Assembly: GCA_031287585.1 (NCBI GenBank)
Contig: JAITST010000108.1
Location: 1 to 7,431 of the forward strand
DNA: 7,431 bases
From: Planctomycetaceae bacterium
GTDB taxonomy: Bacteria > Planctomycetota > Planctomycetia > Pirellulales > Thermoguttaceae
Direction: 5' to 3'
Positions 1-6,344 of the stretch are shown piece after piece. Every line of letters starts with the position of its first letter. Positions within the stretch are counted from its first letter, which is position 1. Under the pieces are notes generated by a model. The model worked only from the letters and a program-made list of their open reading frames with translations. It did not search any database and had not been told where the DNA came from. The position numbers were made by a program, and so were the translations under genes.

Positions 1-375
1 CTGACCGTGTGAGTGACTCATTGTTTGGGGGATTGGTAAGTGGATAAAAAATGTGGACAAAAAAACATGCGAAGTATTCTATCACTTTTTCGACGCGGGG
101 CAAGAGGGGTTTTTAGAAATTGCCTAATGATTTTTTGGTGTGAGCGAGTTGTTGTTGCGTTTACATTCCAACGATATTTTCGATGAGGCACAGAAAGACG
201 CGATACGGTCATTGCAAACGTATCTTAACAACAATCGTGAACGGTTATTTGAGGGACGTGTAAAAACTTGGCGGAAAGGAGGTTGAAGCAGACGGGAGCA
301 TGTTGGCGGAAACAACGCGCAGAAAAAATGGCGGTTATCTGCGCCGCAATATACTCAAAACAATGGAATTACTGA
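1..375 (+). pseudogene. ISKra4-family-like transposase remnant (C-terminal part, several lesions)
   Basis: This is a dead transposase whose coding signal is spread over several plus-strand frames. Around 25-55, LGD then GKWIKNV can be read with one extra T at 34; this resembles the GDGAxWI segment of ISKra4 transposases. FYHFFDAGQ follows in the same frame from 77. Adjacent TAA and TGA stops lie at 125-130. The frame then continues with ELLLRLHS and AIRSLQTYLNNNRERL. Near 253 the reading switches frame into GTCKNLAERRLKQTGACW and AEKMAVICAAIYSKQWNY, ending at TGA 373-375. The last part matches the ISKra4 C-terminal pattern (VVEGxCKNLVKxRMxQSGxRW, then an Ala/Leu-rich helix ending in W). The stretch normally found between NNRxR and EGxCKN (about 20 residues including PIGSG) is missing, so a small deletion caused the frame change. 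The N-terminal part lies outside the window. Family assignment is from remembered consensus; terminal repeats were not identified. Confidence 0.72.
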
Positions 376-404
376 TGGAAAATATAAAAATCCCACAATA
401 AGTT

Positions 405-677
405 TTACACACTCTTAACGCCCTCAAGGTTCAAATTTTCAAAGTCTCTTAGTACTTGTTCGATTCCGCCTGGACGGTGATAAATTGTGGCACTCGTTCT
501 TGTACCAGGCTTATCAAGTATCGTTAGTTTATCATTTAAGAAATTGTCTACCAGATTGACATTATGTACCAGCACAACGCTAGCCCCGTTCTCATACGCT
601 TCAAGAGCACTGGACTGCAAAAACTGGGCGCGAAATGGGGGGGGAATAAGATATGTTTTTTTGGTTTTACATTGACG
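405..677 (-). pseudogene. Unrecognised protein fragment (C-terminal piece)
   Basis: A minus-strand frame, open from the stop at 678-680 down to 405, encodes about 90 residues. It has protein-like composition: PPPFRAQFLQSSALEAYENG, then a hydrophobic strand (ASVVLVHNVNLVDNFL), then TRTSATIYHRPGG and a charged helix ending in LEGVKSV. There is no ATG; the only internal start candidate is TTG at 618-620, which would cut off the PPPF part. A run of eight C on the coding strand (G at 637-644) forms the PPP codons. The start of the gene is therefore probably lost, or shifted out of frame at that run. I do not recognise the family. The PPPF followed by a helix and a VVLV strand loosely recalls motif IV of adenine methyltransferases, but no other methyltransferase motif is visible. 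It sits between the transposase remnant and the sugar-gene cluster and could be interrupted host DNA. Confidence 0.35.
637..644. repeat. Homopolymer run G8 (C8 on the minus strand)
   Basis: Eight consecutive G residues lie inside the minus-strand reading frame of the fragment at 405-677, where they encode part of PPP. A run of this length is prone to slipped-strand length change, and one base gained or lost would change the frame. No long alternative frame opens upstream in either shifted register. Confidence 0.8.
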
Positions 678-693
678 TTAAAACATTGCTAAC

Positions 694-888
694 ATGGTTT
701 GTTTGACTTGTAAAGTGGTTGACGATTTCGTTAGCATTTTTGCATTGCTTGGGCGTTGTAACGCATGCGGCTGCCGTGTTGGTTTGGAAACGTCACCAAT
801 TTTTAACAAGATAGCGATGGCAACAGAAGGATGTCCGCTTGGTCGCTGGAATTTTTCGGGCTTTGTCGGAGAGTCGGAACGAATATGA
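694..888 (+). CDS. Small Cys-rich putative zinc-binding protein, coupled to glycosyltransferase
   Basis: This is a 64-residue protein starting at the only ATG after the in-frame TAA at 679-681. Six cysteines are spaced C3-x2-C6-x15-C22-x2-C25-x-C27-x19-C47, and the last belongs to the motif CPLGRW (47-52) preceded by KIAMATEG. From memory, small proteins or N-terminal segments with a CxxC...CxxCGC...K.a.a...CPxGxW pattern occur beside sugar-transfer and surface-structure genes in planctomycetes. I infer a structural metal site or redox-sensitive fold, with no assigned reaction. No signal peptide or membrane segment is seen, so it is probably cytoplasmic. Its TGA overlaps the start of the next gene as ATGA (885-888), which strongly suggests translational coupling and supports both genes being real. 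No convincing Shine-Dalgarno sequence precedes the ATG. The tail after W52 (12 residues) looks unstructured. Confidence 0.68.
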   Translation: MVCLTCKVVDDFVSIFALLGRCNACGCRVGLETSPIFNKIAMATEGCPLGRWNFSGFVGESERI

Positions 889-1547
889 TAACCATAAATA
901 ATTCACAACGGACTGAATCAATGTTACGCATTCGGGTTGTTCAATATATGTACGGAAACTTTGAGTATTTTTCGTGGAGCAAAAAAATCAACCAGCATTA
1001 TTGTCAGCGGTACGGGTATGATTACGTCGTAGTTAATGAGACACCGCGACAAGACCGGCATATTACGTGGCACAAAATCCCTGTTATTTTCAATCAACTT
1101 TGCGACTGTGATTACCTATTGTTTGTAGATGCGGATGCTATTTTTTACAGTCACGAATTGAAAATCGAAGAAGAATTGATTCCGCTAATGGAAGACAAAA
1201 ATATCCTGATGGCTCAGGACTGTACGTGTGAGCATGAGCGTTGGCACACTGGAATCCCTAATAGCGGCGTAATTTTATTTTGTGTAAAACCGATAGTACG
1301 TGCCTTTGTGAAGTATTGGGATATTTCTTCCGACATTGACACATCGACACGTTGGAATTTGCCTCCAGAACAACTGGCTCTGTGGAATGTCGTGCTACCT
1401 CGGTTTCCAGACCTCGTCAAAGTCCTCGCCGATTATTATTGTCTTCATGGAAGGTATGGTCAATATATCCGGCATTTTAGTCGTCTTTCAGACGAAGAAC
1501 GAACCAGATGTATCAAAGATGTTTGTGTTTTGAAAAGTATTACTTGA
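885..1547 (+). CDS. Glycosyltransferase, GT34-like (GMA12/MNN10 type)
   Basis: A protein of 220 residues with a GT-A nucleotide-sugar transferase fold is predicted, moving a sugar from a nucleotide donor to an unknown acceptor in the cytoplasm. The visible order is: N-terminal strand RIRVVQYMYG; helix and YGYDYVVVNE; WHKIPVIFNQL; the metal-binding DxD motif at D82-A-D84 in LLFVDADAIFYSH; PNSGVILF (N126), the usual NxG motif; PPEQLALW (E162-Q163); and a C-terminal HGRYGQYIRHFSR with H197 in the place of the family's late metal-binding His. This order fits GT34 and related nucleotide-diphospho-sugar transferases. The start at 885 is chosen because its ATG overlaps the stop of the Cys-rich gene (ATGA) and GGAGAG lies at 868-873. 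ATG 831 would run far into that gene, and ATG 921 would drop 12 poorly conserved residues. The length suits a compact bacterial catalytic domain. The sugar specificity cannot be read. Confidence 0.82.
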   Translation: MITINNSQRTESMLRIRVVQYMYGNFEYFSWSKKINQHYCQRYGYDYVVVNETPRQDRHITWHKIPVIFNQLCDCDYLLFVDADAIFYSHELKIEEELIPLMEDKNILMAQDCTCEHERWHTGIPNSGVILFCVKPIVRAFVKYWDISSDIDTSTRWNLPPEQLALWNVVLPRFPDLVKVLADYYCLHGRYGQYIRHFSRLSDEERTRCIKDVCVLKSIT

Positions 1548-1596
1548 CCAGACCTGCTACGTTTAATAAATTCCATCGTGCCGTAACCAAAACCGT

Positions 1597-1658
1597 AACC
1601 CGTAGATCAAGCAAGAGTGAGATAAAAACGCACAGTACTCTCGTTTGTGCTACGGGTT
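1597..1658 (+). terminator. Long imperfect hairpin after the GT34-like gene (possible terminator)
   Basis: AACCCGTAG (1597-1605) pairs perfectly with CTACGGGTT (1650-1658). After a 2x2 internal loop the stem continues as CAAGCAAGAGT (1608-1618) with ACTCTCGTTTG (1637-1647), with one G-U pair and one mismatch, around an 18-base loop. It begins about 50 bases past the stop. No clean T run follows (GTTGTTCATAATT), so it may be a factor-assisted terminator, an RNA-stabilising structure or another structured element. Confidence 0.42.
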
Positions 1659-1828
1659 GTTGTTCATAATTAACTGTTCACTATCCAAACATCGCAAAAT
1701 TTTTAATGATGTTGGAGGATTGTAATTCGATAAGGTAATAAGGTTTGTCCATCGGTTCCATATTACATTTACGTTTTGTAGCCCTTACGAAAAAACATTG
1801 AACGTTTACAATTATGATAACCGCATTT

Positions 1829-1832
1829 GAGG
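1829..1832 (+). promoter_or_regulatory. Ribosome binding site deciding the GT2 start
   Basis: GAGG lies six bases before ATG 1839, which favours this start over the in-frame TTG at 1827, which it overlaps. Confidence 0.6.
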
Positions 1833-1838
1833 TACTTT

Positions 1839-2564
1839 ATGTTGAAATTGTCAGTTTGTTGTGTTACTTACAATCGCCCTCATTTACTTGGCGAATTGAT
1901 AGAATCCTATCAGCGGCAAACGTTTCCTCTTGAATTCCGTGAACTCATCATTTTGGATGATGCGGGGCAGTATGGTGATTTACGTGGCGATGGTTGGCAA
2001 GTTGTATCGTTTCCGCGTCGATTCGCTTCACTTGGCGAAAAAAGAAACGCCTGTGTTTCACTCACGTCACCTAATTCAGGTTATATCGTCATTGCAGATG
2101 ATGACGACATTTACCTTCCCTGGTGGCTCGAATGTCACGCACGAAATTTTGAACAGGGGGCACGTTGGTCATTTGCAAACGCCTCGTATTGGGCGGAAGA
2201 CAACCGAATAACCGGAACTTGGAATTATCAAAATGACACTTTTTTGATGCACCCCAACCACGCATTTGAAAAAACTTTGTTCTGGGAAATGGGCGGGTAC
2301 CCGCGACTGGCTGGTTGGGAAGATTGGTCTTTCTTTCAACAACTCCTTTCCAAAGGTTTTGAACATCGCAACTCCTTAAACGAAAACGAAAAGCCCTTTT
2401 TGATTTATCGCCGTTTCTCGAACGAGCGTCATATGACGTGTGTTTCCACAGAAACATATCAAAAAGATTTCGCATCGGTATTACCTCACGCCGAATTAAA
2501 CGTTGGTTGGCATATCGACTATCTAAACCAAATTCACACCTTTGAAGAAGGAAACAAACAATGA
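1839..2564 (+). CDS. Family 2 glycosyltransferase (GT-A fold)
   Basis: A protein of 241 residues is predicted, a nucleotide-sugar-dependent inverting transferase of the GT2 type. Visible features in order: N-terminal strand LSVCCVTYNRP; LIILDDAG with D40-D41, the first nucleotide-binding acidic pair; LGEKRNAC, the usual basic segment before the metal site; IADDDDIYLPWW with D87-D90 supplying the DxD metal and diphosphate site; and GGYPRLAGWEDWSFF with E161-D162, the ED motif that holds the catalytic base. The C-terminal part (LIYRRFSNERHM) ends soon after. No membrane helix is seen, so it is a soluble or peripheral enzyme. Its TGA overlaps the next start as ATGA, so translation of the two transferases is probably coupled and their products likely act in one glycan pathway. 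The gene may be transcribed from the 291-base gap upstream. Substrate unknown. Confidence 0.88.
   Translation: MLKLSVCCVTYNRPHLLGELIESYQRQTFPLEFRELIILDDAGQYGDLRGDGWQVVSFPRRFASLGEKRNACVSLTSPNSGYIVIADDDDIYLPWWLECHARNFEQGARWSFANASYWAEDNRITGTWNYQNDTFLMHPNHAFEKTLFWEMGGYPRLAGWEDWSFFQQLLSKGFEHRNSLNENEKPFLIYRRFSNERHMTCVSTETYQKDFASVLPHAELNVGWHIDYLNQIHTFEEGNKQ
2548..2552 (+). promoter_or_regulatory. Ribosome binding site for the GT4 gene
   Basis: AAGGA within GAAGAAGGA, inside the end of the GT2 gene, lies eight bases before ATG 2561. The GT4 gene can therefore be initiated directly as well as by coupling through the ATGA overlap. Confidence 0.6.
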
Positions 2565-3607
2565 AGAAAGTCTTCGTGTTCGGCTATCCGGGCGAAATGG
2601 GCGGTGCCAATACTGAATGTTGGCATACTGTCAAACTATGGCGAAATAACGGAATAGAAGTTCATTTTGTTCCGACGTGGGGATACGAACCGATATGGAA
2701 AGAAAAACTTGATGCCATTGGTTGCGTAACCCATCTCGTAACACCGGAATCGTTGGAATCAGTACCTGATCTCGCGGGGGCGATTACGGTTGGATTTTGC
2801 AACGAAGAATATATCAACAATGCCGCGCGGCTCAGGAATATCGGATGTAAAATTGTTTGGGTTAATTGTATGACATTCCTTTTTGAACATGAAATCAAGT
2901 TCTTTGAAGAAAGTGGTCACGCAGACGCAATGATTTATCAGTCTGAATTTCAACGTAATGAAATCGAACCAAGACTCCGGTCTCTTGGTTACGACCCGGC
3001 GAGCGGTCACTTAATCCGTGGTGCGTTTGAACATCGTGATTGGCTCTATCATCCTTTACCGCATAAGCAATGCGAGGCATTTGTCATCGGTAGGGCAGCA
3101 CGTCCTGACCTTGATAAGTGGTCGAGTAATACGTGGAAAATTTACGAAAATGTTCAGTATGCGAACAAAAAGGGATTGATGCTCGGCACAAGTAATCAGG
3201 CATTGGAAAAAATGGGTTGCCCGCCCGATTGGATAAGTTGTCTTCGTCCAATGGCAATGAAGGCGGAATTATTTTATTCTTTGCTGCATTGCATGCTTCC
3301 AGTCAACGGCGGCGCACGTGAAAACTGGTCGCGTGCCGGACTAGAAGCGTTTGCAACCGGTGTTCCTGTTGTTGCACAGGATGCGTGGGGCTGGCGGGAA
3401 ATGATTGACCACGGGGAGACTGGGTTTCTGGGAAAGTGCGACGAAGAGTTATCGCACTATACGGCAATGCTCGCTTATGACGAAACTCTACGTATGAGAA
3501 TAATCGAAAACGCTTACAAAAAACTCATCGAAGTCCACGCCAACTCTGATTTAATTTGGAAAGGTTGGAACGAGGTGTTTCAATCTTTATGTGCCGAACA
3601 CGATTGA
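2561..3607 (+). CDS. Family 4 glycosyltransferase (GT-B fold)
   Basis: A 348-residue retaining glycosyltransferase of the GT-B type is predicted. The N-terminal domain opens with VFVFGYPGEMGGANTE, whose glycine-rich loop (G14-G15) normally contacts the acceptor or donor. The donor domain starts around residue 177 with IGRAARPDLDKWS. The diagnostic EX7E motif is E254-NWSRAGL-E262, within ENWSRAGLEAFATGVPVVAQ, followed by WGWREMIDHGETGFL, the usual nucleotide-sugar binding end. The length is normal for a compact GT4 enzyme and the gene appears intact. It is the last gene of the plus-strand cluster. Its stop codon forms the first bases of a hairpin shared with the convergent PPC gene. It probably adds a sugar to the same glycan as the upstream GT2 enzyme; donor and acceptor are not readable. 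No signal peptide or membrane helix was noted. Confidence 0.88.
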   Translation: MKKVFVFGYPGEMGGANTECWHTVKLWRNNGIEVHFVPTWGYEPIWKEKLDAIGCVTHLVTPESLESVPDLAGAITVGFCNEEYINNAARLRNIGCKIVWVNCMTFLFEHEIKFFEESGHADAMIYQSEFQRNEIEPRLRSLGYDPASGHLIRGAFEHRDWLYHPLPHKQCEAFVIGRAARPDLDKWSSNTWKIYENVQYANKKGLMLGTSNQALEKMGCPPDWISCLRPMAMKAELFYSLLHCMLPVNGGARENWSRAGLEAFATGVPVVAQDAWGWREMIDHGETGFLGKCDEELSHYTAMLAYDETLRMRIIENAYKKLIEVHANSDLIWKGWNEVFQSLCAEHD

Positions 3608-3627
3608 AAATTGTAACGCAATTTTCA
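3605..3627. terminator. Hairpin in the convergent gap (possible two-way terminator)
   Basis: TGAAAATTG (3605-3613) and CAATTTTCA (3619-3627) are perfect inverted repeats around the loop TAACG. The hairpin starts on the TGA stop of the GT4 gene and ends 15 bases before the PPC stop. The stem is AT-rich with no following T run on either strand, so the strength is doubtful, but its place between two converging genes fits a bidirectional terminator. Confidence 0.48.
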
Positions 3628-3642
3628 GCCGCATACCGTATA

Positions 3643-6129
3643 TCACTCAATTTTATATCCAATCGCTTTCATTATTCCTGCGCTGGTGAATGGTTTTGTT
3701 GTGTCGGTTCTTGCGGCTACATTTATTATTATGTTGCCGTAATTTTGTTTTGTTTCTGCGCAGTTTATTTTCAGTTGCCAACCGTTTTCTGTTGGTTCGG
3801 CGGCGGTCAATGTTATTCCCGCAGGTTGGTTTTGTAGGGCGAAGCGTACTTTTTGTTCTCCTTTTTCAGGACGGAATTGTTTGTATGTTTTGTCTATCGT
3901 TACATTCAACACCGCGTCTCCGTTTTGTTTTAACACTACCTCTTTATCAGTTTTCAATGCGCGAAAAATTGAACTATCGCCGCGGCGCAACGATACGATT
4001 AAACTTTCAGACGTTACCAAGTGATGATAGATGAACGCTTGTTCGTAATCTTGCGCAGGCACTACTTGATGGTTTAGCGGCTTATTTTCGACCCAACCCG
4101 TTGCCAATAGTTTTATATCCGTCGGCTTATTGTCGAAGCGTCCCGTTGCCGTTATCGTGCTTGTGATTTTGTCAACACCTTGCGGAATCTCGCCGCCATA
4201 AATCACAAACGGAGAATTTTTATCCGTTCGCACAACTACCGTCCCGTCAAATCCGTCCTGCCGGGCTACCGTGAACGTAATCGGCTGTGTCGCACCGTAA
4301 AAGTTTATCACCGACGGTTCACAATAAATCGCGTAATCAGGGCGCGGCGGTGATACTCGTAACCGGTATGCGTACTCATCGCCGTAGTGCTGCAGCGCGT
4401 CGTAGAGCCGCACAACATACTCTCTGTCATCCGGCAACGTGAACATCAAGTACGGGTCGGCGTGGTGCGTTTCCAAACCAATGTTCGGTCCCGTCGAGCC
4501 GGCACGGTCATCGTTCTTCGCGATAACTTTACCGTTTGAATCGACAACTTCAATCACAGCGTCGAGCGGTGAACCGAGTTTACGAGCCGTAACGTCTAAT
4601 ACAATCCGTTCACCTTTATTTCCCTTGAACGAATAAGTGTCAACTTCGTCACGCTTCAAAATTCTGCCGTTGATTATTATTGGCAAGTTTTTAAGAGCAA
4701 CCGGTTCCGACCGTGCTGCAGTGTCACGTTGCGGTTCTAACATTTCCGGCAAATCGGAAACCTCATAACGAATCGGACGTAATAAATTCACGTCGTTCAA
4801 CTTCGTCAGTTTACGAATCGTTGTATGCGAATTGGTATTGGTATCTAGCGTTGTAACCGCCGATGGCAGGTTATAACCTTTCACGTCTGCCGTCAACGGT
4901 TCACCAACACGACCGCCGAGCGGGAACATTGAGTTCACTAACGCAAACTCACCAATCGACAACCGATACACGAAATCGTCACGTCCGCGAAAGAGCGTGT
5001 CGCGAACCTCAATCGTGTAAATTCCGTCCTCTGGAACGTCGAACGTGATTAGCGGGTCTGGCTCGAACTTGTACGATGCCGCAGTCGCTAATTGCTTACC
5101 GTTCACGCCGTACAATGTTATCATTCCCTGAAACCAGCCCGGTACAGCGTCCGCCAAAAACGGCACCAGTTCGCGGGCTTGCATCGAAATAATAACTTTC
5201 CGCCCTTTCGACGCATGAAATGTAAACCGGTCAACATCGCCGCCCTTTATCTGACCGTTGGCAACAACTGGCAATTCTAGCGGCGGTAAACAGTAAAATT
5301 TGTCGGCGGTATTACTTGACGAGTTATCACTACTCGCTTGTTTTGCCTGTTCGTCCAGACGGCTGCGTACTAACGCCGCGAGCCGTCGTCCCCAGTTTTG
5401 CGGTATCGAACGTTCGAGGAACGCGATAGCGTCCGGCGGAAACTGCACGTCGTTCGGTTCGAGTTCACAAACTTCACGGGTATCGCTAACGAAAAACCGA
5501 ATCGGCGGCGCAATTCCTTGCGGCGTGTTCAAACGCAACTCGCGTTCGCCAATCGCCGCGTTGTCATCGATTGTCACACGCAACAAAACGCCCTGCGCAA
5601 GTGTCTCTTTCGGCTTGCGGTCAGGACGCGGAAAAAAGTATTCATAAATCGCAACCTGCATAGAATCACGAGTCGGCTCGGATAAATCCGCGAGATACGG
5701 ATAACGTTTCACTAGTTGCTCCGGCGTGATAACCGGTTTGTCTGGTTCGGACGACGGCATATCAGATTTGACGGCGGCGTTTTGATTGCTGTTAGATTTA
5801 TTGCTGTTGTTGCTGTTACTACTATCATCGTCGGAACCTTGATAACGTTTCCACGCATCGTTCAAAACTTGATTAAGAACCGCGCGATTATCGGCATCGT
5901 TCGGATACATCTGACCATAATTTGCGATAACCTCCGCATGAACACCGCCGCCGCTAAACATAACGGAACCGGCGCGGGCAATCTGCCGCCCGCCGACAAG
6001 AACATCAAAGGTAGTACCACGCTGACCGCCCGCCGGATAAGCGTAACCGATAAGCGGCTCACGTTGCTGAGCGATAGCGACGCTTGTAAGAATAGTTAGT
6101 AACAGTAATAAAGTTGTGAGAGTTCGCAT
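3643..6129 (-). CDS. Exported PPC-domain protein, planctomycete type
   Basis: An 828-residue secreted protein. The chosen ATG (6127-6129) begins a classic signal peptide: MRT, a Leu/Thr-rich core, and a probable signal peptidase I cut after AIA20 before QQ. The upstream in-frame ATG at 6237 would add 36 residues that hide this signal. Residues about 25-70 (YPAGGQRGTTFDVLVGG, then SGGGVHAEV) match the beta-sandwich start seen in many planctomycete PPC proteins. A Ser/Asn/Asp-rich linker lies near 95-120 and a shorter one near 265-275. The first PPC domain is about 285-400 (ELPVVANGQIKGGDVDRFTF to DDFVYRLSIGEF), and the second about 482-594 (INGRILKRDEVDTYSF to DEYAYRLRVSPP). The remaining 230 residues look like further beta-sandwich repeats. 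No protease or other catalytic motif is seen, so names such as protease would be unjustified. It probably binds or scaffolds polymers outside the membrane. No Shine-Dalgarno sequence precedes the start. Confidence 0.87.
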   Translation of the reverse strand: MRTLTTLLLLLTILTSVAIAQQREPLIGYAYPAGGQRGTTFDVLVGGRQIARAGSVMFSGGGVHAEVIANYGQMYPNDADNRAVLNQVLNDAWKRYQGSDDDSSNSNNSNKSNSNQNAAVKSDMPSSEPDKPVITPEQLVKRYPYLADLSEPTRDSMQVAIYEYFFPRPDRKPKETLAQGVLLRVTIDDNAAIGERELRLNTPQGIAPPIRFFVSDTREVCELEPNDVQFPPDAIAFLERSIPQNWGRRLAALVRSRLDEQAKQASSDNSSSNTADKFYCLPPLELPVVANGQIKGGDVDRFTFHASKGRKVIISMQARELVPFLADAVPGWFQGMITLYGVNGKQLATAASYKFEPDPLITFDVPEDGIYTIEVRDTLFRGRDDFVYRLSIGEFALVNSMFPLGGRVGEPLTADVKGYNLPSAVTTLDTNTNSHTTIRKLTKLNDVNLLRPIRYEVSDLPEMLEPQRDTAARSEPVALKNLPIIINGRILKRDEVDTYSFKGNKGERIVLDVTARKLGSPLDAVIEVVDSNGKVIAKNDDRAGSTGPNIGLETHHADPYLMFTLPDDREYVVRLYDALQHYGDEYAYRLRVSPPRPDYAIYCEPSVINFYGATQPITFTVARQDGFDGTVVVRTDKNSPFVIYGGEIPQGVDKITSTITATGRFDNKPTDIKLLATGWVENKPLNHQVVPAQDYEQAFIYHHLVTSESLIVSLRRGDSSIFRALKTDKEVVLKQNGDAVLNVTIDKTYKQFRPEKGEQKVRFALQNQPAGITLTAAEPTENGWQLKINCAETKQNYGNIIINVAARTDTTKPFTSAGIMKAIGYKIE

Positions 6130-6243
6130 TTTTGATGGTGGGTTGGAGGTGATTGTAAGTGTGATAATTGGTACCATGCACTCGTGATTATCAGGACGGT
6201 ACGGTATGTTTTGATAAATATACGACTTGCAAATCATATAAAT
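6130..6243. other. Upstream region of the PPC gene, cut off by the insertion element
   Basis: This 114-base gap must hold the PPC promoter unless transcription starts inside the adjacent insertion element. It contains a 7-base inverted repeat, TGATAAT (6162-6168) and ATTATCA (6187-6193), 18 bases apart. The minus-strand TGATAAT at 6187-6193 resembles a -10 box, but no matching -35 was found. Confidence 0.35.
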
Positions 6244-6262
6244 TCAGTAGTTTGTAATTTCC
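6244..6262 (+). repeat. Left terminal inverted repeat
   Basis: TCAGTAGTTTGTAATTTCC is the exact reverse complement of 7358-7376. Sequence outside it (6226-6243) also partly matches the outside of the right end. Confidence 0.88.
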
Positions 6263-6272
6263 GAAATTGGCA

Positions 6273-6302
6273 TTGCCGGTCGCAAGTTCTTTCCTGTACA
6301 AT
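6273..6302 (+). promoter_or_regulatory. Probable transposase promoter
   Basis: TTGCCG (6273-6278) and TACAAT (6297-6302) are separated by 18 bases, a good sigma70-type match just inside the left end. A small hairpin, GGTTG (6303-6307) with CAACC (6313-6317), follows in the presumed leader. Confidence 0.5.
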
Positions 6303-6331
6303 GGTTGAGTTACAACCAACAACCGTTTTTC

Positions 6332-6337
6332 AGGAGG
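6332..6337 (+). promoter_or_regulatory. Ribosome binding site of the transposase
   Basis: AGGAGG lies seven bases before ATG 6345, the strongest Shine-Dalgarno sequence in the window. It fixes the transposase start. Confidence 0.8.
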
Positions 6338-6344
6338 AAGAACT

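Larger units (their letters stand above)
1548..1838. other. Intergenic region with hairpin and short tandem repeat
   Basis: No protein-like frame is seen here. It holds two copies of CCGTAACC twelve bases apart (1581-1588 and 1593-1600), followed by a long imperfect hairpin (1597-1658), then AT-rich sequence leading to the GT2 start. A TATGAT hexamer at 1813-1818 could be a -10 element, but no good -35 sits at normal spacing. The gap splits the sugar cluster into two translation-coupled pairs and probably contains the end of one transcript and perhaps the start of the next. Confidence 0.6.

Noticed and set aside
18..315. Two minus-strand frames of about 64 codons
   Set aside because: They lie opposite the ISKra4-like remnant, whose plus-strand motifs explain this stretch better.
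405..677. Reading the fragment as a DNA methyltransferase end because of PPPF
   Set aside because: A single short motif resemblance with no SAM-binding motif or other support is not enough.
831..884. Upstream ATG (831) for the GT34-like gene
   Set aside because: It would overlap the Cys-rich gene by 58 bases, and the added residues are only the shifted frame of that gene; ATG 885 gives an exact ATGA junction.
1813..1818. TATGAT as a promoter -10 box before the GT2 gene
   Set aside because: The nearest -35-like sequence (TTGAAC, 1798-1803) is only nine bases away, too close for a working promoter.
2089..2475. Minus-strand frame of 128 codons opposite the GT2 gene
   Set aside because: It lies wholly opposite a gene with clear GT2 motifs and has a basic, low-quality composition.
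3556..4034. Plus-strand frames opposite the end of the PPC gene
   Set aside because: Their Phe/Leu/Cys-rich translations mirror the PPC gene, and no ribosome binding site or known motif supports them.
5300..6099. Several plus-strand frames opposite the N-terminal half of the PPC gene
   Set aside because: Arg-rich shadows of a gene with clear signal peptide and domain pattern.
6162..6193. TGATAAT/ATTATCA inverted repeat as a repressor site
   Set aside because: Seven AT-rich bases with an 18-base spacer are expected by chance in this composition, and no regulator gene is nearby.
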